A DNA stretch of 64,000 nt, from positions 10,220 through 74,219 of the forward strand of contig JAYZCG010000051.1 in NCBI GenBank assembly GCA_036338435.1, written 5' to 3'. A program made the translations under genes and the position numbers. Positions 17,201 through 26,162 of this stretch are shown here, piece by piece (the first letter of the stretch is position 1; every line of letters starts with the position of its first letter). Below the pieces are notes generated by a model, which was not told the DNA's origin, did not search any database, and saw only the letters and a list, made by a program, of their open reading frames with translations. This stretch comes from JAPYTY01 sp036338435 (GTDB lineage: Bacteria > Acidobacteriota > UBA6911 > RPQK01 > JADFOI01).

Positions 17201-17605
17201 GTCCGACGAGTGTAACCTGTTTGGCCAAACACAGTCTAATCAATCCGCGTTCAAAAGTTACCAGGAACGTCTAGTTGTATGTCCCCCGAAAAACACTCTC
17301 CGGGCATTGGACAAACCTTTCCCTAGTTCTTTAGAATCACCTTTTGCCATGAAAGCTGTATGTGTCCATGAAACCGGTGACCCAGAAGTACTACTTTTCG
17401 GGACAATACCAACTCCAGAACCAAACGATGGGGAAGATACTATTGATCCCATGTAGGAGCAATTTGAATCAAAAGATCGCACCGGGAGGCTTTGGCCGAA
17501 CGCCTTGAGTTGCTAATCCAAAACTTGAAGCTCGGAATTTCCCACTCTATCTGGATTTAGAATTCTTATAAATATAACGAAAGATATCGATCTTAAATTG
17601 ATCTT
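17201..17605. other. Gap inside the translation operon
   Basis: 405 bases separate infB from ylxP, genes that normally sit close together. The minus strand holds no recognisable gene and no rbfA-like sequence. The plus strand contains the decayed quinone-reductase fragment described separately. An AT-rich stretch (17560-17600) precedes the infB stop. The rest shows nothing I can identify. Confidence 0.55.
17349..17516 (+). pseudogene. Remnant of a zinc-type alcohol dehydrogenase/quinone oxidoreductase gene
   Basis: From the ATG at 17349, 35 codons encode a sequence close to the N-terminus of medium-chain dehydrogenase/reductases of the quinone-oxidoreductase type (MKAVCVHETGDPEVL, then PTPEPNDGED where family members read PxPGPGEVLV). 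A TAG follows at 17454-17456. In the same frame beyond it, EQFESKDRTGRL resembles the usual C-terminal LESRxTTGKV segment, as if the whole middle of the gene had been lost. It lies opposite to the operon in the gap between infB and ylxP. The N-terminal match is fairly clear; the C-terminal match is weak. Confidence 0.5.
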
Positions 17606-20071
17606 TTACAGTTCCGGAATGACTTCTTCCCGGTCATAGACTTGAACAACATCCCCAACTTTAACGTCGTTAAAGTTGGCAATAGAGAGTCCGCATTCAT
17701 ATCCTCCCTTAACCTCATTGACGTCTTCCTTAAAGCGGCGCAACGAATCTATCTCGCCTTCATAGACAACCACGTTATCTCTTAAAAGTCGGACATAAGC
17801 CTTGCGCCGGACCAACCCATCTTGGACATAGCCCCCAGCAATGGTTCCAAATTTCGGTACACGGAAGGTGTCACGAACCTCAAATCGACCTACATCCTTT
17901 TCTTTGATGGTCGGCTCCAGGAGTCCAACCATTGCCTGCTTGATCTCCTCAGTTGCATCGTAGATGACGGTATAAAGTCTCATGTCTACTTGTTCATGTT
18001 CTATTAGATCCTGTGCAGTGCGTTCTGGACGTATGTTGAATCCCACCACGATAGCATCAGACGCGCTCGCCAAAAGTACGTCCGATTCTGAGATAGCCCC
18101 AACGCCGCTATGAATGACTTTAACGCAAACCTTGTCAGTGCTCAGTTTTTCCAAAGTCTCAACTAACACCTCAACGGAACCCTGTGCGTCTGCCTTTAGT
18201 ATCATTCGGAGTTCTTTGAGCTCTCCGCTCTCCATTTGGGCGTAGAGATCATCCAAGCTAACCTTTGATCCCTGTGTTAAACCCTTTTCCTTGAGTTCCT
18301 GTTGTCGGTATTCTCCAATCTCACGTGCCCGAGTGGCGTCATCTACCACTTGCATGGTATCTCCAGCCTGTGGGATGCTCTGGAATCCTAGGATTTCAAC
18401 TGCGCTGGTACAAATTGATTCTGTGACCGCATTGCCTCGGTCATCAAACATAGCCCGGACTTTCCCATAGGCCGCACCAGCAATAAACGAATGACCAACC
18501 CTGAGCATTCCACTTCGCACTAGGACAGTTGCTACCACGCCACGCCCTTTATCTAATCTTGCCTCCAAAACAATACCCGAAGCGAGTCGACTAGGATTTG
18601 CCTTGAGCTCCAAGATCTCCGCTGTTAGGAGTATCATCTCTAACAGAGAATCAAGATTTGTTTTCTCCTTCGCAGAGACTTCCACCATCACTGTATCACC
18701 GCCCCAATCTTCGGCTATCAGGCCAAGGTCGGACAGTTCCTGCTTAACACGCTGAGGCTGAGCCTCGGTTTTGTCAGTCTTGTTGATCGCGACCACCATG
18801 GGAACTCCAGCAGCTTGAGCATGATCGATCGCCTCCTTGGTCTGCGGCATAACTCCATCATCAGCTGCTACCACCAATACCACAATATCTGTAACCTGAG
18901 CTCCACGCGCTCTCATCCGAGTAAATGCCTCGTGTCCTGGAGTATCAATAAAAACGATCTTCTGATCATTAGCCTCCACATGGTATGCCCCGATATGCTG
19001 GGTTATCCCTCCTGCCTCTCCTGAAGCTACGCGAGTTTCCCGGATAGCATCCAGCAACGACGTCTTGCCATGATCTACGTGACCCATTACCGTCACAACT
19101 GGTTCCCGCTCCTTCAGATCCTCAGCGGCCTCATCAGCCTCCTCCTCCACTACAGTAGCTTGTTCAAAAGATACAAGATTGGCAATTACTCCGTGGGCCT
19201 CACAGACTTTATCGACAATCGTTCTGTCAAGAGTCTGGTTAACGGTGACCATTAGCCCGTAGTCTAAAAGTTGCTTTATTATTTCATTGCTTTTAATCTG
19301 CAGCTTGTCAGCTAATTCCTTGACAGTCACCCTTTCAGCGAAAATCATCTCACGAATTTCAAGCTCCTCAGTGTCTTCTTCAACTTCCGCGACAGGACTT
19401 TCCTCTACTTTGGAGACTTCTTCAACAACTTCATCTTCTTGCCCCACTTCTTCAGACATTTCAACAGTTTCTTTTGGTGCCTCGGCGGAGATTTCCGACT
19501 CTTCAGGTTCTTTGGGTGCAACCGGGGGCTTAGGTTGAAACTTTTTCTCTGCTTCCTGGATAGTGGTCAACTTATCCAATTCTGCTTGAGTGGACCCCAC
19601 CATGGCCTTTTCCAGGGCCTCACTTGAGATCTGAGCTTCCACCTTTTTGATGATTGGTTCATCCTCGATAGTGACAGACACTTTGAGGGGAGCCTCTTCT
19701 TCGGGGAGTTCGACCTTGCGGTAACTGGCTTTTCCCTTGCGGGGTTTCATCGAGTCCATCAACGGGGTAGGTATTTTTTCATCCGCACCCTTGACTACCT
19801 CATCACTACGTCTGCCCAACTGCTTTATACTCTTTCGAGCTTTGGGAACGGCAGGTTTCTTCTTCCCTTGCTTATCCCTGACCTTTTCTTCTTCCTGATG
19901 CTCCAGATCAACTATCAACTGAAGTCGACGGCGTATACGATCGGCGATATCTTGATCTACCAAAGTATCGGCAGCTGGCACCCACACTCCGACCTTCTTA
20001 AGCTCAGATATAACCACTGTATTCTTTATTTCAAACTCTGAAGCTAGTTCGCTTACTTTGACCTGTTGCAT
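17606..20071 (-). CDS. infB: Translation initiation factor IF-2
   Basis: An 821-residue GTPase that brings initiator tRNA to the small ribosomal subunit. An IF2_N module occupies residues 1-50, a charged Lys- then Glu-rich linker runs to about 240, and a second IF2_N-like module spans about 245-300. The G domain has G1 GHVDHGKT (330-337), GGITQHIGAYHV (G2), DTPGH (G3) and NKTD (G4). Domains II, III and the tRNA-binding C-terminal barrel follow, ending at EEVIPEL. It lies between nusA (117 bases upstream) and ylxP. The ylxR and L7Ae-like genes often found between nusA and infB are missing. Confidence 0.97.
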   Translation of the reverse strand: MQQVKVSELASEFEIKNTVVISELKKVGVWVPAADTLVDQDIADRIRRRLQLIVDLEHQEEEKVRDKQGKKKPAVPKARKSIKQLGRRSDEVVKGADEKIPTPLMDSMKPRKGKASYRKVELPEEEAPLKVSVTIEDEPIIKKVEAQISSEALEKAMVGSTQAELDKLTTIQEAEKKFQPKPPVAPKEPEESEISAEAPKETVEMSEEVGQEDEVVEEVSKVEESPVAEVEEDTEELEIREMIFAERVTVKELADKLQIKSNEIIKQLLDYGLMVTVNQTLDRTIVDKVCEAHGVIANLVSFEQATVVEEEADEAAEDLKEREPVVTVMGHVDHGKTSLLDAIRETRVASGEAGGITQHIGAYHVEANDQKIVFIDTPGHEAFTRMRARGAQVTDIVVLVVAADDGVMPQTKEAIDHAQAAGVPMVVAINKTDKTEAQPQRVKQELSDLGLIAEDWGGDTVMVEVSAKEKTNLDSLLEMILLTAEILELKANPSRLASGIVLEARLDKGRGVVATVLVRSGMLRVGHSFIAGAAYGKVRAMFDDRGNAVTESICTSAVEILGFQSIPQAGDTMQVVDDATRAREIGEYRQQELKEKGLTQGSKVSLDDLYAQMESGELKELRMILKADAQGSVEVLVETLEKLSTDKVCVKVIHSGVGAISESDVLLASASDAIVVGFNIRPERTAQDLIEHEQVDMRLYTVIYDATEEIKQAMVGLLEPTIKEKDVGRFEVRDTFRVPKFGTIAGGYVQDGLVRRKAYVRLLRDNVVVYEGEIDSLRRFKEDVNEVKGGYECGLSIANFNDVKVGDVVQVYDREEVIPEL

Positions 20072-20188
20072 TGCTCCTTCTCAGTAACCCTTTCTAGATT
20101 AGGGCCCCTTTCTTGCTATCAAATCGCATTTCGATTGATCCGGAAATGAGTCTTGCCCTCATGAGACGATTCCTATGTAGCGATATCT

Positions 20189-21499
20189 TCATTCCGTATC
20201 AACAATCACAGGAGACTCCTCAGGCAGCAGAGACTGGTCTGCTGTTTTTGCCGCTTCGATCAGTTTTGCTGCCGTCTTTGCCCCGAGTCCAGGAATAGCG
20301 GAAACCGATTCCACCGACTGAGCAGCTAACTCTTGCACGGACTTTATTCCCGCCTCACTCAGTTTCAGCACCGTCTTTTCCCCAACGCCCTCAAGAATAG
20401 AAAAAGGGCTTGGAGTCCCCGAAGGAGCTGATGTAATACGATCCATCTGACTCAAAATTTCCTGCTTCTTCTCGGTGGCACTCTTGATGTTGATTTCCCA
20501 ACCTAACAACTTCGATGCTAGACGGACATTTTGGCCCTTTCTCCCGATGGCCAGAGAAAGTTGATCTTCAGCAACAATGACTTCTAAGATTTTTCCCTCT
20601 AGATCGACGATTAGAATATTTGAAATCCTCGCCGGATTTAATGCATTGGTGGTGTACTCAATAATGTCGTCTGAATACTGAATGATATCGATTTTTTCAC
20701 CACGTAACTCTCTAATAACAGCATTGATCCGACTTCCTTTCATTCCGACACAAGCCCCTACCGGATCCACAGCCTTATCAGTGCTAGACACGGCCACTTT
20801 AGCCCGTTCACCGCCCTCTCGCACCGCATTCTTGATCACAACCGTATCATCGTAAACCTCGGGGATCTCCATCTCGAATAGCCGTACCAGCAGACTAGGA
20901 TCAGCCCTAGAAACAACAATTTGAGGGCCCTTCGATAACCGGTGAACCTTTATGATAACGGCCCGAACGCGGTCTCCCTGTTTGTACTGTTCGTTTTGAC
21001 ACTGTTCCGAGTAAGGAAGTACGGCTTCAGTTCGGCCGATGTCCAAAATAATATCCCTGCCTTCAGTTCGCCGTACAATGGCATTGACCAACTGGCCTAT
21101 TTGCTCAGAAAACTCCCCGAAAATAATTTCGCGCTCAGCTTCCCGTACCTTCTGGAATATCACCTGCTTAGCCGTTTGGGCAGCAATTCGCCCGAGAGCT
21201 GCGGTTGGCTTGGGAAGCTCGATATGATCGTCCACTTCAAAGGTATCATCCACTTCGAGGGCTTCTTCAAGCGCCATTTCTATCAAAGGATCAGACACCT
21301 CTTCTACAACCTTTTTCACAGCAAATACATCTATCATCCCTGTTTCGGAATCGTATCGGGCGCGCAAATCCTCCTCAGTCCTGAAATATCTCTTAGCTGC
21401 TGCAACCATCGCATCTTCCACAGCCTCATATACAATCTGAGGATCGATGCCCTTCTCTCTACTGATTTGCTCAATAGTCTGGGTTAATAGATTTGTCAT
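20189..21499 (-). CDS. nusA: Transcription termination/antitermination factor NusA
   Basis: A 436-residue RNA-polymerase-binding factor. The N-terminal domain is followed by an S1 domain, two KH domains (CVGMKGSRINAVIREL and LSLAIGRKGQNVRLASKLLGW) and a C-terminal pair of helix-hairpin-helix elements (ILEGVGEKTVLKLSEAG and AIPGLGAKTAAKLIEAA). It controls pausing, termination and antitermination. It follows rimP by 27 bases in the classical order. The C-terminal tail with a helix-hairpin-helix repeat replaces the two acidic repeats of the E. coli protein. Confidence 0.97.
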   Translation of the reverse strand: MTNLLTQTIEQISREKGIDPQIVYEAVEDAMVAAAKRYFRTEEDLRARYDSETGMIDVFAVKKVVEEVSDPLIEMALEEALEVDDTFEVDDHIELPKPTAALGRIAAQTAKQVIFQKVREAEREIIFGEFSEQIGQLVNAIVRRTEGRDIILDIGRTEAVLPYSEQCQNEQYKQGDRVRAVIIKVHRLSKGPQIVVSRADPSLLVRLFEMEIPEVYDDTVVIKNAVREGGERAKVAVSSTDKAVDPVGACVGMKGSRINAVIRELRGEKIDIIQYSDDIIEYTTNALNPARISNILIVDLEGKILEVIVAEDQLSLAIGRKGQNVRLASKLLGWEINIKSATEKKQEILSQMDRITSAPSGTPSPFSILEGVGEKTVLKLSEAGIKSVQELAAQSVESVSAIPGLGAKTAAKLIEAAKTADQSLLPEESPVIVDTE

Positions 21500-21526
21500 A
21501 TTCGCGAACCTTAATTCTTCTACCCC

Positions 21527-21979
21527 TTAAGGTTGATAAGCGAGATTTGCCTTTCTTATTTTCTCGAATGGAATGTGACACATCTCATCTTCGAGTTCTA
21601 AGATTAAAACGCCTTGCGAGAAGCTTCGAATAAACCCCTTAAATTTCTTCCGATCATCAATTCTCTCAGTTGTGAGCAATTGGATCTCCTCACCTACAAA
21701 ACGCTGATAGTCAACCTCTTTAAAAAGAGGCCTTTCGATACCGGGAGAGGAGACCTCCAACATATACCTCGAGTCGATCATGTCTTCCCTATCTAAATGA
21801 TCCCCAATTTGCCTGCTGGCCCTCTCACAATCCTGATGGGTTATCCCCCCCGGCTTGTCTATGTAGACTCTCAAAACCGCTGGAGATGGCTCAGAATGGT
21901 ACTCAACATGTACAAATTCTAGGCCCTCCTCCTTTACCGCACGCTCAAGAGAGACCTCCAGGCGCCCTTCTAAATTCAT
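21527..21979 (-). CDS. rimP: Ribosome maturation factor RimP
   Basis: A 150-residue protein needed for late assembly of the 30S subunit. Family segments are EGLEFVHVEYHSEPSPAVLRVYIDKPGGITHQDCERASRQI, spread over residues 18-58, and YMLEVSSPGIERPL. The ATG at 21977-21979 is chosen because a G-rich site (AGGGGG) precedes it and because a longer frame from 22048 would translate through the hairpin described below. It is the first gene of the minus-strand translation operon with nusA and infB. Confidence 0.93.
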   Translation of the reverse strand: MNLEGRLEVSLERAVKEEGLEFVHVEYHSEPSPAVLRVYIDKPGGITHQDCERASRQIGDHLDREDMIDSRYMLEVSSPGIERPLFKEVDYQRFVGEEIQLLTTERIDDRKKFKGFIRSFSQGVLILELEDEMCHIPFEKIRKANLAYQP

Positions 21980-21999
21980 ATAATCCACCCCCTGAAACC

Positions 22000-22025
22000 A
22001 AAAAAGTGGGCTGTGAGCCCACTTT
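22000..22025 (-). terminator. Intrinsic terminator-like hairpin in the rimP leader
   Basis: On the minus strand a perfect 10-bp stem (AAAGTGGGCT and AGCCCACTTT, 3-base loop) ends in a run of six T, 21 bases before the rimP ATG. It lies between the predicted promoter and the gene, so it can act as an attenuator and not as the end of an upstream unit. Premature terminators before rimP have been reported in other bacteria, which supports a regulatory reading. Confidence 0.75.
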
Positions 22026-22052
22026 CTGAAACAGCGGCTTGTTGTCACACCA

Positions 22053-22081
22053 AGTATATGCGATAGCTAGACTTAATACAA
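22053..22081 (-). promoter_or_regulatory. Predicted sigma-70-type promoter of the rimP operon
   Basis: On the minus strand TTGTAT (22076-22081) and TATACT (22053-22058) are separated by 17 bases. Transcription would start near 22046, about 20 bases before the leader hairpin. Confidence 0.5.
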
Positions 22082-22219
22082 CCGTGGGACTTCCAATACG
22101 GGAAACATGCAAGCCATCTGGCGGTGACTATTAAGCCCGTCGATAGAAGGTTTTCCGAGGCTGTGAGGCTCTACCATTTTCAGGGTTATGTGCGACTCGC
22201 TGGCCTAGCCAGAGAATGC

Positions 22220-23593
22220 TCATTCTAAAACCAGTATAACTTGCCCCATTCCCTCCAACTCGTGCTGAAAACTATTCCAAGGTCCAGCTAGCACCAAAAC
22301 AAACTCCTCTAAAGACACATATTGCTGGACAGCCTCTTTAAATATCTCAAAAGTTACACGATCAAGATGGGGGCCATAGGAACTAATAAAATTGACGCCC
22401 ACGTTGAAGAGGTTCGTTTCTAGGAGTTGATAAAGTCTGGAAACGGGATTCTGCAGCGAATCGACCAGATCTAGATAAGCTAATCGTTTAGCCTCCTCGA
22501 GCTGAGATACATCAACGCGGCCATTCATCAACTCCGTTACTAGGTTTTCGAACTCCCGATAATAGTTCAATAGCTGCGCAGGAGGACCCTGAATGCTTAG
22601 TTCCAAATACCCTGGCATGCGCCGCGTCTCAACCTTAGCCACAATATGGCTCTGTTCACTTTGTGCAATCTTATCTGACCATGAAGGAAAGGATAAAATG
22701 AGATATTGTTCTAAAATCTTCAGGGCGTAATAATCAACGGAATCACGGCTCCCTCCCAGCTTTCCCAATCGTAAAATTCCATGCGGAGACGACCCCTCCA
22801 ACAAATATATTTGTCGACCACCAGATGAGATAGATTTCCGGAAAGTAAAAGGCAAAGGATCCTTCCTAACCCAACTTCCCCAATGACGACTCAAATCTCT
22901 GAATATATGGGAACGCTCTCCGGTATAGTAAAGGGCAAGTTGAGCCTGGTTGGGCACGAAAAGTTTGCGATGGTGAATCCTAACATCCCTAAGAGTTAAA
23001 TTTCTGATGGTTCCGGGAGTGCCCTTAATGGGACGTCCGTATGGATTTTCTTTAAATAATTTAGCTGTAAAGAGTTGTTGGGTGCGAATATCCATGCGTT
23101 CGGCTTCTACTTCAACTTCTTCTTCCAACTGAAGGTTGAGTCGATCGAATGTCTCCTCGGTAAAATCCGGATGGATAACCATTTCGGCTAATAGCCCTAA
23201 AGCATCCACCAGATGCCGCCTCGACACCTCCCCAGACAAGTAAATCGCGTCCCACTTCACATTGAAATCCAGGTGAATATCGAGTCGGCTCATCTCCTCT
23301 TGGATTTTCATTCCATTACGACTTTGTAATTCCTCAAGTATCATCCAGGTAGTAATATGACTCAGCCCCTCCTTGTCTACCGGATCGAAGGCGGCGCCAT
23401 TTTTAATCATCAAAACAAAAGGGACCCGTTCCTCGCCACCTGGAAGCAAGAGAATCTGCATCCCATTTAGAAGAGATTGATTATAAAATTCAGGAACAGG
23501 GATGAGATCATAGTTTGCAGCCCCGGTTGTGTTTGTCGATATAATCGACATGGCAAGAAATAAAAATACCAAGAATGAAATCCGTAATGACAT
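22220..23593 (-). CDS. Exported M16-family protein lacking the metal-binding motif
   Basis: A 457-residue protein with a signal sequence (ISFLVFLFLAMSIIST) and an M16 peptidase fold: an N-terminal LLNGMQILLLPGG strand, the GLSH helix at the active-site position, and LNLQLEEEVEVEAERMD where active enzymes have the downstream Glu. The zinc motif HxxEH is replaced by HITTW (79-83), so it should not be a peptidase. It faces two further M16 genes across a 39-base divergent gap. Inactive M16 subunits usually pair with an active one; this one may partner the neighbouring proteins in the periplasm. Confidence 0.8.
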   Translation of the reverse strand: MSLRISFLVFLFLAMSIISTNTTGAANYDLIPVPEFYNQSLLNGMQILLLPGGEERVPFVLMIKNGAAFDPVDKEGLSHITTWMILEELQSRNGMKIQEEMSRLDIHLDFNVKWDAIYLSGEVSRRHLVDALGLLAEMVIHPDFTEETFDRLNLQLEEEVEVEAERMDIRTQQLFTAKLFKENPYGRPIKGTPGTIRNLTLRDVRIHHRKLFVPNQAQLALYYTGERSHIFRDLSRHWGSWVRKDPLPFTFRKSISSGGRQIYLLEGSSPHGILRLGKLGGSRDSVDYYALKILEQYLILSFPSWSDKIAQSEQSHIVAKVETRRMPGYLELSIQGPPAQLLNYYREFENLVTELMNGRVDVSQLEEAKRLAYLDLVDSLQNPVSRLYQLLETNLFNVGVNFISSYGPHLDRVTFEIFKEAVQQYVSLEEFVLVLAGPWNSFQHELEGMGQVILVLE

Positions 23594-23632
23594 TTGCGGT
23601 CATTCTAGTGTAAGGAACGAGAGCCATCAAAT

Positions 23633-24904
23633 ATGGAGCCTATAAATTTTCATATTAGCCCCATTGAACGACATCGACTCACAAATGGCCTGACCGTGCT
23701 CCTACGAGAGGATCACTCTGTCCCGATGGTCTCATCCATGTTGTGGTATCGAGTTGGATCACGCTTTGAAAAGCCTGGGATCACAGGAGTTTCTCACTTT
23801 ATAGAACATATGATGTTCAAGGGCACAGCCCAATATAGAAAAGGTGAAATTGATCGCATCACAGCCTGCCAGGGAGGCAGCAACAATGCTTTCACTTCAT
23901 ATGACTACACGGCTTACCATTTTACCTTTGCTTCGGATCGCTGGGAGGCTGCCCTAGCAATTGAGTCAGATAGGATGATCAATGCACAATTTGATCCAAA
24001 AGAGTTGGAGCTAGAAAGGCGTGTAATCATCGAAGAACTAAAAACGGATCTTGACACTCCTTGGGGGGCCTTGCACCACAAAGTAGAAGGGGAATCCTTC
24101 ACAAAGCATCCCTACAAATTTCCCATCATTGGCAACTATCAGGATCTAGTCTCTATTAGTCGAGACCAGATAGTCGATTATTATCGTCAATTCTACAGCC
24201 CAAACAACGCCATCCTAGTTCTAGTTGGAGACCTTAAAGCAAGGCAAACTCTGGATCAGGTAGAGAAATTATTCTCCACTCTGCCCTCCTCTGTTCCTCC
24301 AGCGAACAATCCCGTACGAGAACCACGGCAAAAGCGGCAAATTCGTGTTGAGATAACCATGCCAACACAAACCCCCAGAATACTCCTGGCGTTTCCAGCC
24401 CCTTCAGTTCACCAAAATGAGCACTGCGTCCTTAGACTACTCGACGCCCTTCTATCAGGCGGAAAACTCTCCCGACTCTATCGCCGATTGGTAGAAAAGG
24501 AGCGCATCGCTTCTGTTGTAAGCACCCAATATGCGGAAACATTCGATCCCTATCTTTTTTTTATCTCTGCAGAGCTCCATAGGGAAACAGATCTAGAAAA
24601 AGCGGAATTAATAATCTTTGAAGAATTATCCCAACTCACTCAAAGCCCTATTTCTGAGATTGAGCTTAGCAGAGCTAAAAACCAGTGCTTCGTCCAATTC
24701 TTTTCTGATTTTGAAACGACGCTAGATCAAGCTGTTCAGATAGGGCTGCTGGAAACCTTGGATTGCTCGGAATATTGGGACGATTTTGTCCAGCAGATTG
24801 CGACCCTGAAACCTGAAGAGATTCAAAATGTGGTGTCTAATTTTTGCTCTCCCGAGCGGGTAACTATCGGAACTTTATGCAATGGACCCCGTGAAACAAT
24901 TTAG
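23633..24904 (+). CDS. M16-family zinc peptidase, catalytic subunit
   Basis: A 423-residue M16B-type peptidase. The inverted zinc motif HFIEH lies at residues 55-59 and the downstream Glu ligand in ERRVIIEELK near residue 134. RLTNGLTVLLREDHSVP opens the fold and an NNAFTSYDYTAYHF strand follows the active site. No signal sequence is visible, so it would be cytoplasmic unless exported by another route. It overlaps the next M16 gene by 23 bases, the usual arrangement of an active and an inactive subunit. The substrate is unknown; peptides or small protein fragments are expected. Confidence 0.93.
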   Translation: MEPINFHISPIERHRLTNGLTVLLREDHSVPMVSSMLWYRVGSRFEKPGITGVSHFIEHMMFKGTAQYRKGEIDRITACQGGSNNAFTSYDYTAYHFTFASDRWEAALAIESDRMINAQFDPKELELERRVIIEELKTDLDTPWGALHHKVEGESFTKHPYKFPIIGNYQDLVSISRDQIVDYYRQFYSPNNAILVLVGDLKARQTLDQVEKLFSTLPSSVPPANNPVREPRQKRQIRVEITMPTQTPRILLAFPAPSVHQNEHCVLRLLDALLSGGKLSRLYRRLVEKERIASVVSTQYAETFDPYLFFISAELHRETDLEKAELIIFEELSQLTQSPISEIELSRAKNQCFVQFFSDFETTLDQAVQIGLLETLDCSEYWDDFVQQIATLKPEEIQNVVSNFCSPERVTIGTLCNGPRETI

Positions 24905-26162
24905 TCGCTACCGCTTTGACAATGATCTCACTCTTTTGGTATCCGAAAACCCCAATCTGCCACTGGTCTCTATCAACGCCTTCACCCTGGCCGGCACCAA
25001 TCGAAATCCTCTCCAACAACCCGGCTTAGCTATGTTGACCTCACGTCTACTGGATGAAGGTACTGAAAACTATCATGCCAACGAAATTTCAGAAATGGTT
25101 GAAAATACAGGCGGAAGCCTTTCTACCTTTTGCGAGCGGGAAGTGAGCGGAATTTCAGAGCTGATAGGCTCGTCCCATTTGACTCTTGGGCTAGATCTGT
25201 TGCAAGAAGTGCTGCTTTCTCCCATCTTTCCTGAAGAGCGCTTCGAAATAGAAAGGCAAAAAGTGTTGAGCCACCTTCAAGCTATGAGCGATGATCCTCT
25301 GCTCGTTGCTAACAACTGGCTTAATAGTTGGATATATAATGGAAGCCCATTGCAGTATCCTATCCTCGGAACCAAAAAGAGCGTGGGTAATCTGAAAACC
25401 TCAGAACTCCGGGATTTTCATCGAGAAAACTTTGCTCCCCAAAATACCATTCTTATAGTGGTGGGAGACGTCGAAAGCGATCATATTCTGTCTTTGTGCG
25501 AGGAACGATTTGCCGACTGGGCTAATTCTGAATACCGTCCCGTTGGCCCTCTTTCGATCGAGAAGCAAAAAAACCCAGTACTACATGAACACACTATGGA
25601 AACGGAACAAATCACCATTTTTCTTGGACATCTAGGGATACGCCGGGTTAATCCCGACTACTACGCTCTTCAAGTCATGGATACCATCTTGGGAAGTGGG
25701 CCTGGCTTCACCAGTAGGATTCCCAGAAGACTAAGAGACGAACAAGGCCTTGCCTACAATACCTACGCGGGAATCTCGCCTTCCAGTGGTCTCGATCCAG
25801 GGCGTTTCGTCGCCTGGATTACAACCTCCCCAGCCAATCGGAAAAAGGCTTTGGATGGCCTCCAACGCGAAGTGAATGACCTAATTCAAAAAGGCATCAC
25901 CGATCAGGAACTGACTATGGCCCAGGACTATCTTACGGGGAACTTTGTCTTTAAGTTTCAATCTAATATAAGCGTCACACAGTTTCTATTATCTACCGAA
26001 CTGTATCACTTAGGTCAAAATTATATGCATCAATACCCAAAAATTATTAGAGAAATCACCCAGGAGAAAGTGAGCCAAGTTGCCTGCCAATACTTGGATA
26101 CGGTAAACTACGCCACGGTTGTTGTTGGACCGTCGTATGACACAAAACCAGACAACCAGTAA
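24882..26162 (+). CDS. M16-family protein, non-catalytic subunit
   Basis: A 426-residue M16 fold without HxxEH: the corresponding helix reads GLAMLTSRLLDEGT. The C-terminal half keeps the substrate-binding segment GSGPGFTSRIPRRLRDEQGLAYNTYAG with the Arg/Tyr pair that such partner subunits supply to the active site. It overlaps the active M16 gene upstream by 23 bases and the lipoprotein gene downstream by 26 bases. Together with the preceding gene it should form a heterodimeric peptidase. Confidence 0.9.
   Translation: MDPVKQFSRYRFDNDLTLLVSENPNLPLVSINAFTLAGTNRNPLQQPGLAMLTSRLLDEGTENYHANEISEMVENTGGSLSTFCEREVSGISELIGSSHLTLGLDLLQEVLLSPIFPEERFEIERQKVLSHLQAMSDDPLLVANNWLNSWIYNGSPLQYPILGTKKSVGNLKTSELRDFHRENFAPQNTILIVVGDVESDHILSLCEERFADWANSEYRPVGPLSIEKQKNPVLHEHTMETEQITIFLGHLGIRRVNPDYYALQVMDTILGSGPGFTSRIPRRLRDEQGLAYNTYAGISPSSGLDPGRFVAWITTSPANRKKALDGLQREVNDLIQKGITDQELTMAQDYLTGNFVFKFQSNISVTQFLLSTELYHLGQNYMHQYPKIIREITQEKVSQVACQYLDTVNYATVVVGPSYDTKPDNQ

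Noticed and set aside
17199..17348. Coding extension before the quinone-reductase fragment
   Set aside because: The upstream 50 codons have no similarity to any reductase and no ribosome site; they look like chance open sequence.
20942..21487. Plus-strand open frame of 181 codons
   Set aside because: It lies wholly antisense to nusA and shows no domain or plausible start; nusA is unmistakable on the other strand.
21980..22048. Longer RimP start
   Set aside because: It would translate through the terminator hairpin and adds residues not seen in the family; the ATG at 21979 has a good ribosome site.
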